A stretch of DNA of 64,000 bases, from positions 5,655,228-5,719,227 of the forward strand of contig NC_017586.1 of NCBI RefSeq assembly GCF_000240165.1, written 5' to 3'. Numbering within the stretch: position 1 is the stretch's first letter; each line of letters begins with the position of its first letter. The notes beneath the pieces were generated by a model. That model searched no databases, had not been told where the DNA came from, and was given only the letters and a program-made list of their open reading frames with translations. The DNA comes from Streptantibioticus cattleyicolor NRRL 8057 = DSM 46488. GTDB taxonomy: Bacteria; Actinomycetota; Actinomycetes; Streptomycetales; Streptomycetaceae. Of the stretch, positions 20,764 to 29,188 are shown piece by piece. Both the position numbers and the translations under genes were made by a program.

Positions 20764-21539
20764 CCTGGTCCGAGATGCAACCGCTGCTGTGGCCGGGGTG
20801 TTGGGACACCCTGTACATGGTGTTCTGGTCGACGCTGGTCGCCATCGTCGGCGGACTGCCGCTCGGGGTGCTGCTGGTGCTCACCGACCGTGGCGGGCTG
20901 CTGCAGAACGCCCCGGTCAACAAGGTCGTCGGCGCCGTCGTCAACGTCGGCCGGTCGCTGCCGTTCATCATCCTCATGGTGGTGCTGATCCCGTTCACCC
21001 GGTCGATCGTGGGCACCAGCATCGGCGCGGAGGCCGCCATCGTGCCGCTGGCCATCGGCGCCATCCCGTTCTACGCCCGGCTGGTGGAGACCTCGGTGCG
21101 CGAGGTCGACCACGGGCTGGTGGAAGCGGTCCAGGCGATGGGCGGCAGCACCTGGACCGTGGTCCGCAAGGCGCTCCTGCCCGAGGCGCTGCCCTCGCTG
21201 GTGTCCGGGCTGACCACCACCGTGGTGGCGCTCATCGGCTACTCCGCGATGGCCGGCGCGGTCGGCGCGGGCGGCCTGGGCGACCTCGCCATCCGCTACG
21301 GCTACATGCGCTTCGAGACCGGGTTCATGCTGGTCACCCTGGTGGTGCTGGTGGTCCTGGTGACCGTCGTCCAGCTCATCGGCGACCTGGTGGCCACCCG
21401 GCTCGCCCGGCGCGGCGGACGGTCCGGCGCCGCCAAGCCGCGCCTGCTGCGCTCCGCCGCCCCCGCACCCGCCGCCGTCCCGGCCCAGCCCGGGCCCGCC
21501 GCACCCGTCCGCGACACGGAGCCGACGCGGACCAACTGA
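20760..21539 (+). CDS. metI: methionine ABC transporter permease
   Basis: MetI, 259 residues, with five or so membrane helices. The cytoplasmic loop with EAVQAMGGSTWTVVRKALLPEALP is the EAA motif that contacts MetN. A Pro/Ala/Arg-rich tail of about 45 residues follows the last helix and is longer than in E. coli MetI. It starts with GTG inside the metN stop. A longer in-frame reading from 19659 is an artefact of overlap with metN. Confidence 0.94.
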   Translation: MTWSEMQPLLWPGCWDTLYMVFWSTLVAIVGGLPLGVLLVLTDRGGLLQNAPVNKVVGAVVNVGRSLPFIILMVVLIPFTRSIVGTSIGAEAAIVPLAIGAIPFYARLVETSVREVDHGLVEAVQAMGGSTWTVVRKALLPEALPSLVSGLTTTVVALIGYSAMAGAVGAGGLGDLAIRYGYMRFETGFMLVTLVVLVVLVTVVQLIGDLVATRLARRGGRSGAAKPRLLRSAAPAPAAVPAQPGPAAPVRDTEPTRTN

Positions 21540-21594
21540 CCATCTCCGCAGCGACACACCACGGGCACCGCGCCCACGATGAAAGGCACTTTTC

Positions 21595-22446
21595 GTGCGT
21601 AATGCAGCAAAGATCACCGCGACCGTCCTGACCGCCGCCGCGCTCGCCACCGGGGTGAGCGCCTGCGCCTCCTCCAGCGGCTCCGGCAGCGCCGGGCAGA
21701 GCGCCGACGGCCCCCTGGTGGTGGCCGCCAGCCCCACCCCGCACGCCAAGATCCTCGACTACGTCCGCGACCACCTCGCCGCCAAGGCCGGACTCAAGCT
21801 CGAGGTCAAGGAGTTCAGCGACTACGTCCTGCCCAACACCGCCACCCAGAACGGCGACGTCGGCGCCAACTTCTTCCAGCACAAGCCGTACCTGGACGAC
21901 TTCAACAAGAAGAACCACACCGACATCGTGCCGGTGGTCGACGTCGAACTGGAGCCGCTGGGGCTCTACTCGCACAAGGTCAAGTCCCTCAAGGACATCA
22001 AGGACGGCGCCACCATAGCGGTGCCCAACGACACCACCAACGAGGGCCGCGCCCTCAAGCTCCTCGCCGACAACGGGCTGCTCACCCTCAAGCCCGGCGC
22101 CGGCACCGGGGCCACCCCCGCCGACGTGGCCGGCAACCCCAAGCACCTGAAGTTCAAGGAGCTGGAGGCCGCCGCGCTGCCGCGCTCCCTGGACGACGTG
22201 GAAGCCGGCGTCATCAACGGCAACTACGCCCTCGGCGACAACCTCAACCCGGCCAAGGACGCCCTGGTGCTGGAGAAGGCACAGGGCAACCCCTACGCCA
22301 ACTTCCTCGCCGTCAAGAACGGCAACCAGAACGACCCCCGGGTCAAGAAGCTCGCCCAGCTGCTCAACTCCCCCGAGGTGAAGCAGTACATCGAGCAGAC
22401 CTTCAAGGGCGCGGTGGTGCCGGCCTTCGGCAAGCCCGCCGCCTGA
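21595..22446 (+). CDS. metQ: methionine-binding lipoprotein
   Basis: MetQ, 283 residues. The signal peptide ends in the lipobox GVSAC, so Cys24 would be lipidated and the protein anchored outside the membrane. The NlpA-type fold is shown by VVAASPTPHAKIL, GDVGANFFQHKPYL and the YALGDNLNPAKDAL stretch. The GTG start has GAAAGG 8 bases upstream. It completes the metNIQ operon; a 55-base gap follows metI. Confidence 0.94.
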   Translation: MRNAAKITATVLTAAALATGVSACASSSGSGSAGQSADGPLVVAASPTPHAKILDYVRDHLAAKAGLKLEVKEFSDYVLPNTATQNGDVGANFFQHKPYLDDFNKKNHTDIVPVVDVELEPLGLYSHKVKSLKDIKDGATIAVPNDTTNEGRALKLLADNGLLTLKPGAGTGATPADVAGNPKHLKFKELEAAALPRSLDDVEAGVINGNYALGDNLNPAKDALVLEKAQGNPYANFLAVKNGNQNDPRVKKLAQLLNSPEVKQYIEQTFKGAVVPAFGKPAA

Positions 22447-22455
22447 TCCGGCCCC

Positions 22456-22499
22456 GGCGGCCGTGCGGCGGGCCCGGACCGGCCCGCCTCACGGCCGCC
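22456..22499. terminator. bidirectional terminator after metQ
   Basis: Arms GGCGGCCGTG and GGCGGGCC pair with GGCCCGCC and CACGGCCGCC around a 6-base loop, with one unpaired base on each side. It lies between convergent genes and overlaps the last codons of the methyltransferase gene. Confidence 0.75.
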
Positions 22500-23259
22500 A
22501 GTGCAGCCAGTACACATCGGTGGTGTACGGCATCTCCAGCCGGTCCGCGCCGGCCGTACCGCCCTGCCGGGCCAGCAGCCGCACCGCCTCGGTCCGTACC
22601 CGTTCCTGCTCCGCGGCGCCCAGCACCACGATGTGGCTGGAGGACATCATCCGCTCCACCACGTCGGCCACCGTGGTCGGGTGCGGGTTGGGCCAGTGGC
22701 GCTCGCGTACCGCCGACCACCCCGGCCGCCCCTCGAACACCGCCCGCCAGCCGTCGTCCAGCGGGCTGGGCAGATCCCGCGGCGCCCGGCGGAAGTAGAT
22801 GTCCTGGAACTCCCGCACCCACGGCACCGAGGTGTCGTAGGTGTTCCACACCAGCCCCAGCGCGCCCCCGGGACGCAGCAGCCGCTCCACCTCCGCCAGC
22901 GCCTCGCCGCCGGAGAACCAGTGCCACGACTGCGCCGCCACCACCGCGTCCGCGCAGGCCCCCGGCAGCCCGGTGGCCTCCGCCGTACCCGCCGTCACCG
23001 CCACCCCGGGCAGCAGCTCCGCCAGCCGCTCGCGCATCTGGCGCACCGGCTCCACCGCGATCACCTCGGCCCCGGTCAACGCCAGCAGCCGGGTGAACTT
23101 CCCCGTCCCCGCGCCCAGATCGACCACCGTACGGCCGGCCTGGAGCGGCAGCGCGTCCGCCAGCGCCGCGAGCGCCGCCATGGGGTACGAGGGCCTGGAG
23201 CGCTCGTAGCCGCCCGCCGCCCGCTGGTATCCGAGTCCTGCTGCGTGGTGGATGGTCAC
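22489..23259 (-). CDS. class I SAM-dependent methyltransferase
   Basis: A 256-residue methyltransferase. Motif I is VVDLGAGTGKFTR, the acidic loop is AVEPV, and the post-motif region has AQSWHWF and LRPGGALGLVWN. It resembles the UbiE/YcgJ-like group. A longer reading begins at 23367, but the GTG at 23259 gives the usual family start VTIHHAAGLGY, so that start is chosen. The substrate is unknown. It is convergent with metQ. Confidence 0.85.
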   Translation of the reverse strand: MTIHHAAGLGYQRAAGGYERSRPSYPMAALAALADALPLQAGRTVVDLGAGTGKFTRLLALTGAEVIAVEPVRQMRERLAELLPGVAVTAGTAEATGLPGACADAVVAAQSWHWFSGGEALAEVERLLRPGGALGLVWNTYDTSVPWVREFQDIYFRRAPRDLPSPLDDGWRAVFEGRPGWSAVRERHWPNPHPTTVADVVERMMSSSHIVVLGAAEQERVRTEAVRLLARQGGTAGADRLEMPYTTDVYWLHWRP

Positions 23260-23485
23260 GCGGGCAGACGGTAGCAGCACCCCTCGGCGCCGACCGGAGC
23301 GGGCGGCGCCGCACCGCACCGCCAACCCCCGCCCCCACCAGGGGCGTTCGCCCCGCGACCACACCACTTCACGGCCCTTCGGCGGCCCGTCGGGGCCACC
23401 CCCTGCGCTGCGCGTTCCCCCGGCGCAACTGGCATGCTGTGCTCTCTACACGGCTTCGTACCCGGAGCTTGGCGAGGAGCGGCCA

Positions 23486-24124
23486 ATGACATCCACCTTC
23501 CCGGAGATCTCCATCAGCACCGAACGCCTGGTGCTGCGCCCGTTCGAAGAGGCGGACATCCCGGCGCTGGCGGAGATGATGAACGACGAACTCGTCGTCG
23601 CCTGGACCGGCGTCGCCCACCCCTACACCGAACGCGCCGCCCGGGAGTGGGCCGTCACCGAGGCCCACGCGGTACGCACCTCCGGCCGCGGCGTGGTCTT
23701 CGCGGTCACCGAGTTCCTCACCCAGCGCCTGGTCGGCATCTGCCACCTGGACCGCACCGACTGGCGCTGCCGCACCACCGAGGTCGGCTACGCCATCGCC
23801 CCCTGGGCGCGCGGCGAGGGATACGCCGGCGAGTCGGTGCTCGCCACCGCCAAATGGCTCTTCGAGGACCAGGGGTTCGAACGCCTGGAACTGCGCACCG
23901 CCGCCGACAACACCGCCTCCCAGCAGGTCGCCCAGAAGATCGGCTGCATCAGCGAGGGCGTCCTGCGCGGCGCCGGCCTGGTCCGCACCCGGCGCGACGA
24001 CGGCGGCTGGGCCGAGGTACGCACCGACCTGATCGTCTGGTCCCTGCTCCCGGAGGACCTGGACGGCGCGTCCGGCCCCGCCTCAGACGAGGAGGGGTAC
24101 GCCGCCTACCCCGACTGGCGCTGA
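23486..24124 (+). CDS. GNAT acetyltransferase, RimJ/RimL-like
   Basis: A 212-residue acetyltransferase of the RimJ/RimL type: it opens with STERLVLRPFEEADIPAL, has the EVGYAIAPWARGEGYAGE acetyl-CoA loop, and the LELRTAADNTASQQVAQKIG helix. The acidic tail (EDLDGASGPASDEE) is unusual. The ATG at 23486 has CGAGGAG 6 bases upstream. RimJ/L relatives acetylate ribosomal N-termini or small amines; the target here is unknown. Confidence 0.87.
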   Translation: MTSTFPEISISTERLVLRPFEEADIPALAEMMNDELVVAWTGVAHPYTERAAREWAVTEAHAVRTSGRGVVFAVTEFLTQRLVGICHLDRTDWRCRTTEVGYAIAPWARGEGYAGESVLATAKWLFEDQGFERLELRTAADNTASQQVAQKIGCISEGVLRGAGLVRTRRDDGGWAEVRTDLIVWSLLPEDLDGASGPASDEEGYAAYPDWR

Positions 24125-24240
24125 CCACCCCGCGCCACCGCTCCCGGCCGGGCGGAAGGCCCCCGGGATACTGTGTCCCCGCCCAGGTACGAACCTGGAC
24201 ATCCACAGCATCACGTTGACGTGCGAGGCGAAGGACGACG

Positions 24241-25443
24241 ATGGCGGACCGGGTCACGGTCATCGGCTGGGACGGCTCGCCGCCGCCCCCGGCGGCGCTC
24301 TCCGCGCTCCGCGCGGCCACCCTGGTGGCCGGCGCCCGGCACCACCTGGCACTCCCCGAAGTCCCCGGGCACGCCGAGCGGGTGCTGCTGGGCAGCATCG
24401 ACCTGGCCGCCCGGCGGATCGCCGCCCACCGCGGCACCGCCGTCGTCCTCGCCGACGGCGACCCCGGCTTCTTCGGTGTGGTCCGCGCGCTGCGCGCCCC
24501 GGAGTACGGGCTGGAGGTCGAGGTGGTCCCCGGGGTCTCCTCGGTGGCCCAGGCGTTCGCCCGGGTCGGCATGGCGTGGGACGACGCCCGGGTCGTGGTG
24601 GCCGGCCACCGCACGCTGCGCCGCGCGGTCAACGTCATCCGGGCCCACCCCAAGGTGGCCGTGCTCACCGCGCCCGGCGCCGGCCCCGCCGAACTCGCTC
24701 TGCTCCTCGGCGACGTCCACCGCACCTTCGTCATCTGCGAGGCGCTCGGCACCGAGCACGAGGAGGTCTCCGTCCTCACCTCGGACAAGGCCGCCGACCA
24801 CGCCTGGCGCGACCCCAACGTGGTGATCGCCGTCGGCGGCGCGGTCCCCGCCGGCCGCGGCGGCTGGATCGCCGGCCAGGACCCCGGCTACCCGCAGCCG
24901 CCGCGCGGCTGGGCGCTGCCCGCCACCGCGTACGGGGACGACCCGGCCGCCGCGCACACCCCGGCCCAGCTGCGCGCCCTCCAACTGGCCCGGCTCGGCC
25001 CGCGCCTGGGCGACCTGCTGTGGGACATCGGCGCCGGGGACGGCGCGGCGGCGGTGGAGGCCGCCCGGTTCGGCGCCGCCGTCATCGCGGTCGACCGTGA
25101 CCCGGACGCCTGCGCCCTGGTCACCGCCAACGCCCGCCGCTACGGCGTCCAGCCGCAGGTGGTGCACGGCACCGCCCCCGCCGTACTGGAGGACCTGCCC
25201 GAGCCCGACCTGGTACGGGTGGGCGGCGGCGGGGCCGAGGTGGTCGCCGCCTGCGCGGCCCGCCGCCCCGAACGCATCGTCACCAGCGCCACCACCCGGG
25301 ACGACGCCGAGGCGGTCGGCCGGGCCCTGGCCGAGGGCGGTTACACCGTCGAGCGGGCGCTGCTTCAGGAGGTCGGCCTGGACGCGGAATGGGTCGAACG
25401 GGAACGCACTACCGTCTTCCTGCTGTGCGGGCACCGGATGTGA
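24241..25443 (+). CDS. cobL: precorrin-6Y C5,15-methyltransferase (decarboxylating)
   Basis: CobL, 400 residues, combines a CbiE-type N-terminal methyltransferase (about residues 1-200, with VVLADGDPGFFG and VVPGVSSVAQAFARVG) and a CbiT-type C-terminal domain (about residues 235-390, with WDIGAGDGAAAVEAA). It methylates C5 and C15 and decarboxylates the acetate side chain of precorrin-6Y in corrin ring synthesis. The ATG follows AAGGA. It starts a cobalamin/siroheme block on this strand. I see no cobalamin riboswitch upstream. Confidence 0.92.
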   Translation: MADRVTVIGWDGSPPPPAALSALRAATLVAGARHHLALPEVPGHAERVLLGSIDLAARRIAAHRGTAVVLADGDPGFFGVVRALRAPEYGLEVEVVPGVSSVAQAFARVGMAWDDARVVVAGHRTLRRAVNVIRAHPKVAVLTAPGAGPAELALLLGDVHRTFVICEALGTEHEEVSVLTSDKAADHAWRDPNVVIAVGGAVPAGRGGWIAGQDPGYPQPPRGWALPATAYGDDPAAAHTPAQLRALQLARLGPRLGDLLWDIGAGDGAAAVEAARFGAAVIAVDRDPDACALVTANARRYGVQPQVVHGTAPAVLEDLPEPDLVRVGGGGAEVVAACAARRPERIVTSATTRDDAEAVGRALAEGGYTVERALLQEVGLDAEWVERERTTVFLLCGHRM

Positions 25444-25784
25444 CGCACACTCGCCCGAAAGGGGCGGGGCCTGGGCAGACGCGGCCGTGATCGCCAGGTA
25501 GGCTGGCGGACCGTTGTGCCGCCTCCCGGTGCCGGTGCCGACCCCGCGATCCGTCGTCGCCGGCGGTCGCGTGGCCCCGGCGGACGTGGCGCAACCCACA
25601 GTGCCCGGGTGCTGAGATCGGGTGGCCGTGCCGCGCGGCTCGCCGGGACAATGGGCGTCCCGTGCGGCCGTGCCGTCCGCCACGCCTCCGGTACCCGGGA
25701 ACGGTCCCGGGCCGAGGCCGAAGCGGGCAGCGACCGCCGGCACAGCACGGGGTGGAAGGAGATACCGATGGGCGAGGGGCACGC
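25444..25784 (+). other. 341-base gap before the bluB-cobT gene
   Basis: No gene is supported here. The region was searched by eye for a cobalamin riboswitch (B12 box) and none was found. Near its end, AAGGAG (25755-25760) precedes an ATG at 25768 that opens a 6-codon ORF whose stop overlaps the start of the next gene. Confidence 0.5.
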
Positions 25785-25788
25785 ATGA
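25768..25788 (+). CDS. possible six-codon upstream ORF
   Basis: ATG GGC GAG GGG CAC GCA TGA encodes MGEGHA. It has the strongest ribosome site nearby (AAGGAG, 7 bases upstream), and its stop overlaps the ATG of the large gene by ATGA. It could couple ribosome loading to the large gene. It may also be chance, since GAGGGG also precedes the main ATG. Confidence 0.3.
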   Translation: MGEGHA

Positions 25789-28700
25789 CTGACACCGGCG
25801 CCGGAGCGGCGAGCCGAGCAGCTCGCGGACAGGGCGGTGAAGCGGAGCGCACCGCCCACGGCGGAAGCGAGGAGGGGAGCGCGGCCATGGGGGGCTTCCC
25901 CGGTGAGGCGGTGCCGGAGCACGCGGGCGCGCAGCCGGTTCCGCAGCCGCCGTCCGGCGAGGCGCCCGACCGGTCCGGGCACGGCTGGAGCACCGACGCG
26001 TTCCTGGCCCCGGCCACCCCGGCGTTCACCTACCTCGACCAGCCGGACGGCCCGCAGCCGGCCGCGCCCGTCGACGACGAGGACGATCTGCTGCTGATGC
26101 CCGCGCCGCAGGGTTCCTGGGGCGACCCGCAGCCGGTACCGGCCCAGGCCCCGTCGCCCGCCGAGGTCGCCGCGCCGCTCCCGGAGGCCGACGGCCACCC
26201 CCAGGACCCGGCCGCCGCCTCGCTGACCGCCGGTCAGGCCGCTCCGCCGCGCCGCCCGCTGAACATGGGTCCGCCGGCCGAGGGCGCCACCACCCAGGGT
26301 GTGTCGGTGCGTTCGCTCGCCGATCGCGGACCGGCGCCGCAGCCCGCGCCGGCCGCGCCCGCCGCCCGCCGTCGTGCCGTCGCCCGCGGGGTCGCCGAGT
26401 CGCCCGCCGCGCCCGCGCAGTTGCCCCCGGAGGCGCCGCTCGCCGAGGCCCCGGTGGCGGGCGACCCGTGGGGTCCGCCGGCCGCCGCCGACCGCGTGCC
26501 CGTCGAGGCGCCGGCGCCGCGGCAGCCCGGGGCCCCCGTCCAGGGCGGCCCCGCGCTGCACGGCGTCCCCGCCGACGAGCCGGGCGGCCTGGCCGACCTG
26601 GACCGCGTCGAGGTCCCGCCGCAGCCGCAGCCCACGGTGCCGGCGCAGGCCCCGCAGCCCGCCGCCGAGACCGTGGCCGCCGAGCCGGTCGCGGCGGAGC
26701 CCGTCGTCGCCGCTGAACCCGTCGTCGCCGAGCCGGTCGCCGCCGAACCCGTGGCCGAGCCCGCGCCCGTCGAACCCGTCGTGGCCGAGGCCGCCGAGGC
26801 CGTCGTACCCGAGGCCGCCCCCGAGGCGCCCGAGGTCCCCGTGGCGCAGCCCGCCGCCGCCGAACAGGCCGTCGCCGAGCCGGTGGTGGCCGAGGCCCAG
26901 CCGGTCGAGGCCCAGCCCGCCGAACCGGCCCCGGCCGCCGTGGAGACCCCGGTCGCCGAAGCACCGGTCGCCGAAGCACCGGTCGCCGAAGCACCGGCCG
27001 TCGCGGCGGAGCCCGAGCCGGTGGCCGCCGAGGGCGACGCCCAGGTGACGCCGCAGCAGGCCCCGGCCGCCGCCGAACCCGTCGCCGAAGCCCCCGCCGC
27101 GCCGCAGGACGGACCGGCCCCGGAGCCCGCCGAACCGGCGTCCGAGGTACCGGCACCCGCCGAGCCGGAAACCGCCGAAGCGCCCGCCGCCGAGTCCGTT
27201 CCGCAGCCGGCCGCCGACCAGGCACCGGCCGCCGAGCCCGAGGCCCCGGTCGAGGAGTCCGCCGCCGAGCCGGTCCCCGCCGCCCCGGCCGCCCCCGGTT
27301 ACGACGACGCCGCCCGCGAGGCGGTGCACCGGGTGATCCGGGAACGCCGCGACATCCGCAACGGGTTCCGGCCCGACCCGATCCCGCACGAGGTGCTGCT
27401 GCGGGTGCTGGAGGCGGCCCACACCGCGCCGAGCGTCGGCCACTCCCAGCCGTGGGACTTCGTGGTCATCCGCTCCGAGCAGACCCGGGAGAAGATGCAC
27501 GCGCTGGCGATGAAGCAGCGCGACGCGTACGCCCGGTCGCTGCCCAAGGCCCGCGCCAAGCAGTTCCGCGAGCTGAAGATCGAGGCGATCCTCGACACCC
27601 CGGTCAACATCGTGGTGACCGCCGACCCCACCCGGGGCGGACGCCACACCCTGGGCCGCCACACCCAGCCGCAGATGGCGCCGTACAGCTCCGCGCTGGC
27701 GGTGGAGAACCTGTGGCTGGCGGCCCGCGCCGAGGGCCTCGGCGTCGGCTGGGTCAGCTTCTTCGACGAGCGCGAGATGGTCGGCGAACTCGGCCTGCCC
27801 GAACACCTGGAGGTCGTCGCCTACCTGTGCGTCGGGTACGTCGACGAGTTCCCCGAGGAACCCGAGCTGATGCAGGCCGGCTGGTCCAAGCGGCGCCCGC
27901 TGTCCTGGGTCGTCCACGAGGAGGAGTACGGCAACCGGGTGCTCCCCGGCGAGGACCCGCACGACCTGCTCGACGAGACGCTGCGCGGCATCCGCCCGCT
28001 GGACGCCAAGGCGCTCGGCGAGGCGTGGGAGCGCCAGAAGCGGATGACCAAGCCGTCCGGCGCGCTCGGCATGCTGGAGATCATCTCGGCCCAGCTGTGC
28101 GGACTGTCCCGGCAGTGCCCCCCGCCGATCCCGGAGCCCGCCGCGGTGGCGATCTTCGCCGGCGACCACGGCGTGCACGCCCAGGGCGTCACCGCCTGGC
28201 CGCAGGAGGTCACCGCCCAGATGGTGGCCAACTTCCTGGGCGGCGGGGCGGTCTGCAACGCCTTCGCCGGCCAGGTCGGCGCCGAGGTCTGCGTGGTGGA
28301 CGTCGGCGTCGCCGGCGAACTGCCGTCCAGCGCCGGGCTGTTGCCGCGCAAGGTACGGCACGGTACCGCCGACTTCACCACCGGCGCGGCGATGACCCGC
28401 GAGGAGGCGCTGCGCGCCGTCGAGGTGGGCATCGAGACCGCCCGCGACCTGGTCGCGGCGGGCAACAAGGCGCTCCTCACCGGTGAGATGGGGATCGCCA
28501 ACACCACCGCGTCGGCCGCCCTGATCGCCGCCTTCACCGGCGCCGACCCCGCCGAGGTCACCGGCCGCGGCACCGGCATCAACGACGAGATGCACGCCCG
28601 CAAGGTGGACGTCATCCGCCGCGCGCTGGAGCTGCACCAGCCCGACCCGGCCGACCCGCTCGGCACCCTGGCCGCCATCGGCGGGCTGGAGCACGCCGCC

Positions 28701-29018
28701 ATGGTCGGCCTCATCCTCGGCGGCGCCTCGCTGCGCACCCCGGTGATCCTGGACGGGGTGAGCGCCGGGGCCGCCGCCCTGGTGGCCCGGGCCATCGCGC
28801 CCGAGGCGCTGGCCGCCTGCATCGCCGGCCACCGCAGCGCCGAACCGGGCCACATGGCCGCCCTCACCAAGCTGGGCCTGCGCCCGCTGGTCGACCTCGA
28901 CCTGCGGCTCGGCGAGGGCACCGGCGCCCTGCTCGCCCTGCCGCTGGTGCAGAGCGCGGCCCGGGTGATGCACGAGGTCGCCACCTTCGACGCGGCAGGG
29001 GTCACCGAGAAGGGCTGA
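25785..29018 (+). CDS. cobT: BluB-CobT fusion with long low-complexity N-terminus
   Basis: A 1077-residue three-part protein. Residues 1 to about 505 are Ala/Pro/Glu/Val-rich with repeats such as PVAEA, with no known fold. Residues about 506-720 match BluB, the flavin-destroying 5,6-dimethylbenzimidazole synthase: RRDIRNGF, the SVGHSQPWDF motif and GVGWVSFFDE. Residues about 724-1077 match CobT, the nicotinate-nucleotide:dimethylbenzimidazole phosphoribosyltransferase, with FAGDHGVHAQGV and GMGIANTT-like EMGIANTTASAA. BluB makes the base and CobT activates it, so the fusion could channel the lower ligand of cobalamin. A longer reading from 25662 is open but lacks a ribosome site. Confidence 0.9.
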   Translation: MTDTGAGAASRAARGQGGEAERTAHGGSEEGSAAMGGFPGEAVPEHAGAQPVPQPPSGEAPDRSGHGWSTDAFLAPATPAFTYLDQPDGPQPAAPVDDEDDLLLMPAPQGSWGDPQPVPAQAPSPAEVAAPLPEADGHPQDPAAASLTAGQAAPPRRPLNMGPPAEGATTQGVSVRSLADRGPAPQPAPAAPAARRRAVARGVAESPAAPAQLPPEAPLAEAPVAGDPWGPPAAADRVPVEAPAPRQPGAPVQGGPALHGVPADEPGGLADLDRVEVPPQPQPTVPAQAPQPAAETVAAEPVAAEPVVAAEPVVAEPVAAEPVAEPAPVEPVVAEAAEAVVPEAAPEAPEVPVAQPAAAEQAVAEPVVAEAQPVEAQPAEPAPAAVETPVAEAPVAEAPVAEAPAVAAEPEPVAAEGDAQVTPQQAPAAAEPVAEAPAAPQDGPAPEPAEPASEVPAPAEPETAEAPAAESVPQPAADQAPAAEPEAPVEESAAEPVPAAPAAPGYDDAAREAVHRVIRERRDIRNGFRPDPIPHEVLLRVLEAAHTAPSVGHSQPWDFVVIRSEQTREKMHALAMKQRDAYARSLPKARAKQFRELKIEAILDTPVNIVVTADPTRGGRHTLGRHTQPQMAPYSSALAVENLWLAARAEGLGVGWVSFFDEREMVGELGLPEHLEVVAYLCVGYVDEFPEEPELMQAGWSKRRPLSWVVHEEEYGNRVLPGEDPHDLLDETLRGIRPLDAKALGEAWERQKRMTKPSGALGMLEIISAQLCGLSRQCPPPIPEPAAVAIFAGDHGVHAQGVTAWPQEVTAQMVANFLGGGAVCNAFAGQVGAEVCVVDVGVAGELPSSAGLLPRKVRHGTADFTTGAAMTREEALRAVEVGIETARDLVAAGNKALLTGEMGIANTTASAALIAAFTGADPAEVTGRGTGINDEMHARKVDVIRRALELHQPDPADPLGTLAAIGGLEHAAMVGLILGGASLRTPVILDGVSAGAAALVARAIAPEALAACIAGHRSAEPGHMAALTKLGLRPLVDLDLRLGEGTGALLALPLVQSAARVMHEVATFDAAGVTEKG
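26951..26995 (+). repeat. 15-bp tandem repeat, three perfect copies
   Basis: The unit GGTCGCCGAAGCACC is repeated three times in the low-complexity part of the BluB-CobT gene, and encodes PVAEA repeats. Perfect copies suggest recent slippage or expansion. Confidence 0.85.
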
Positions 29019-29051
29019 CCCCGGCCCGGCCCGATCCGGCACCCGCACCAC

Positions 29052-29083
29052 CGCCGTGGCCCGCCGTAAGGTGGGCCACGGCG
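29052..29083 (+). terminator. possible terminator between cobT and cysG genes
   Basis: Inverted 11-base arms around GCCGTGGCCC and GGGCCACGGC with a 10-base loop. TAAGGT inside the loop could instead be part of a promoter -10 element for the next gene. Confidence 0.45.
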
Positions 29084-29188
29084 CCCGTACATCCGCGTCG
29101 CCCGGCCGCAGCGCCGGGCCGGCCAGGGCCACCGCCGCCGGCGCGGCCCGGCACGCCACCGCCCGAACGCCCGAGGAGCCCCACCGTC

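Noticed and set aside
24125-25784. Cobalamin riboswitch before cobL or bluB-cobT
   Set aside because: No B12-box-like core could be found by eye in either upstream region.
25516-25788. A 90-residue plus-strand reading frame ending at the bluB-cobT start
   Set aside because: No ribosome site at its start and Arg/Pro/Gly-rich content; only the final six codons have a good ribosome site.
25365-29159. A 1264-residue open reading frame on the minus strand opposite bluB-cobT
   Set aside because: It mirrors the wobble pattern of the real gene, is Gly/Arg/His-rich with no domain, and spans the gap on both sides. It is a high-GC shadow.
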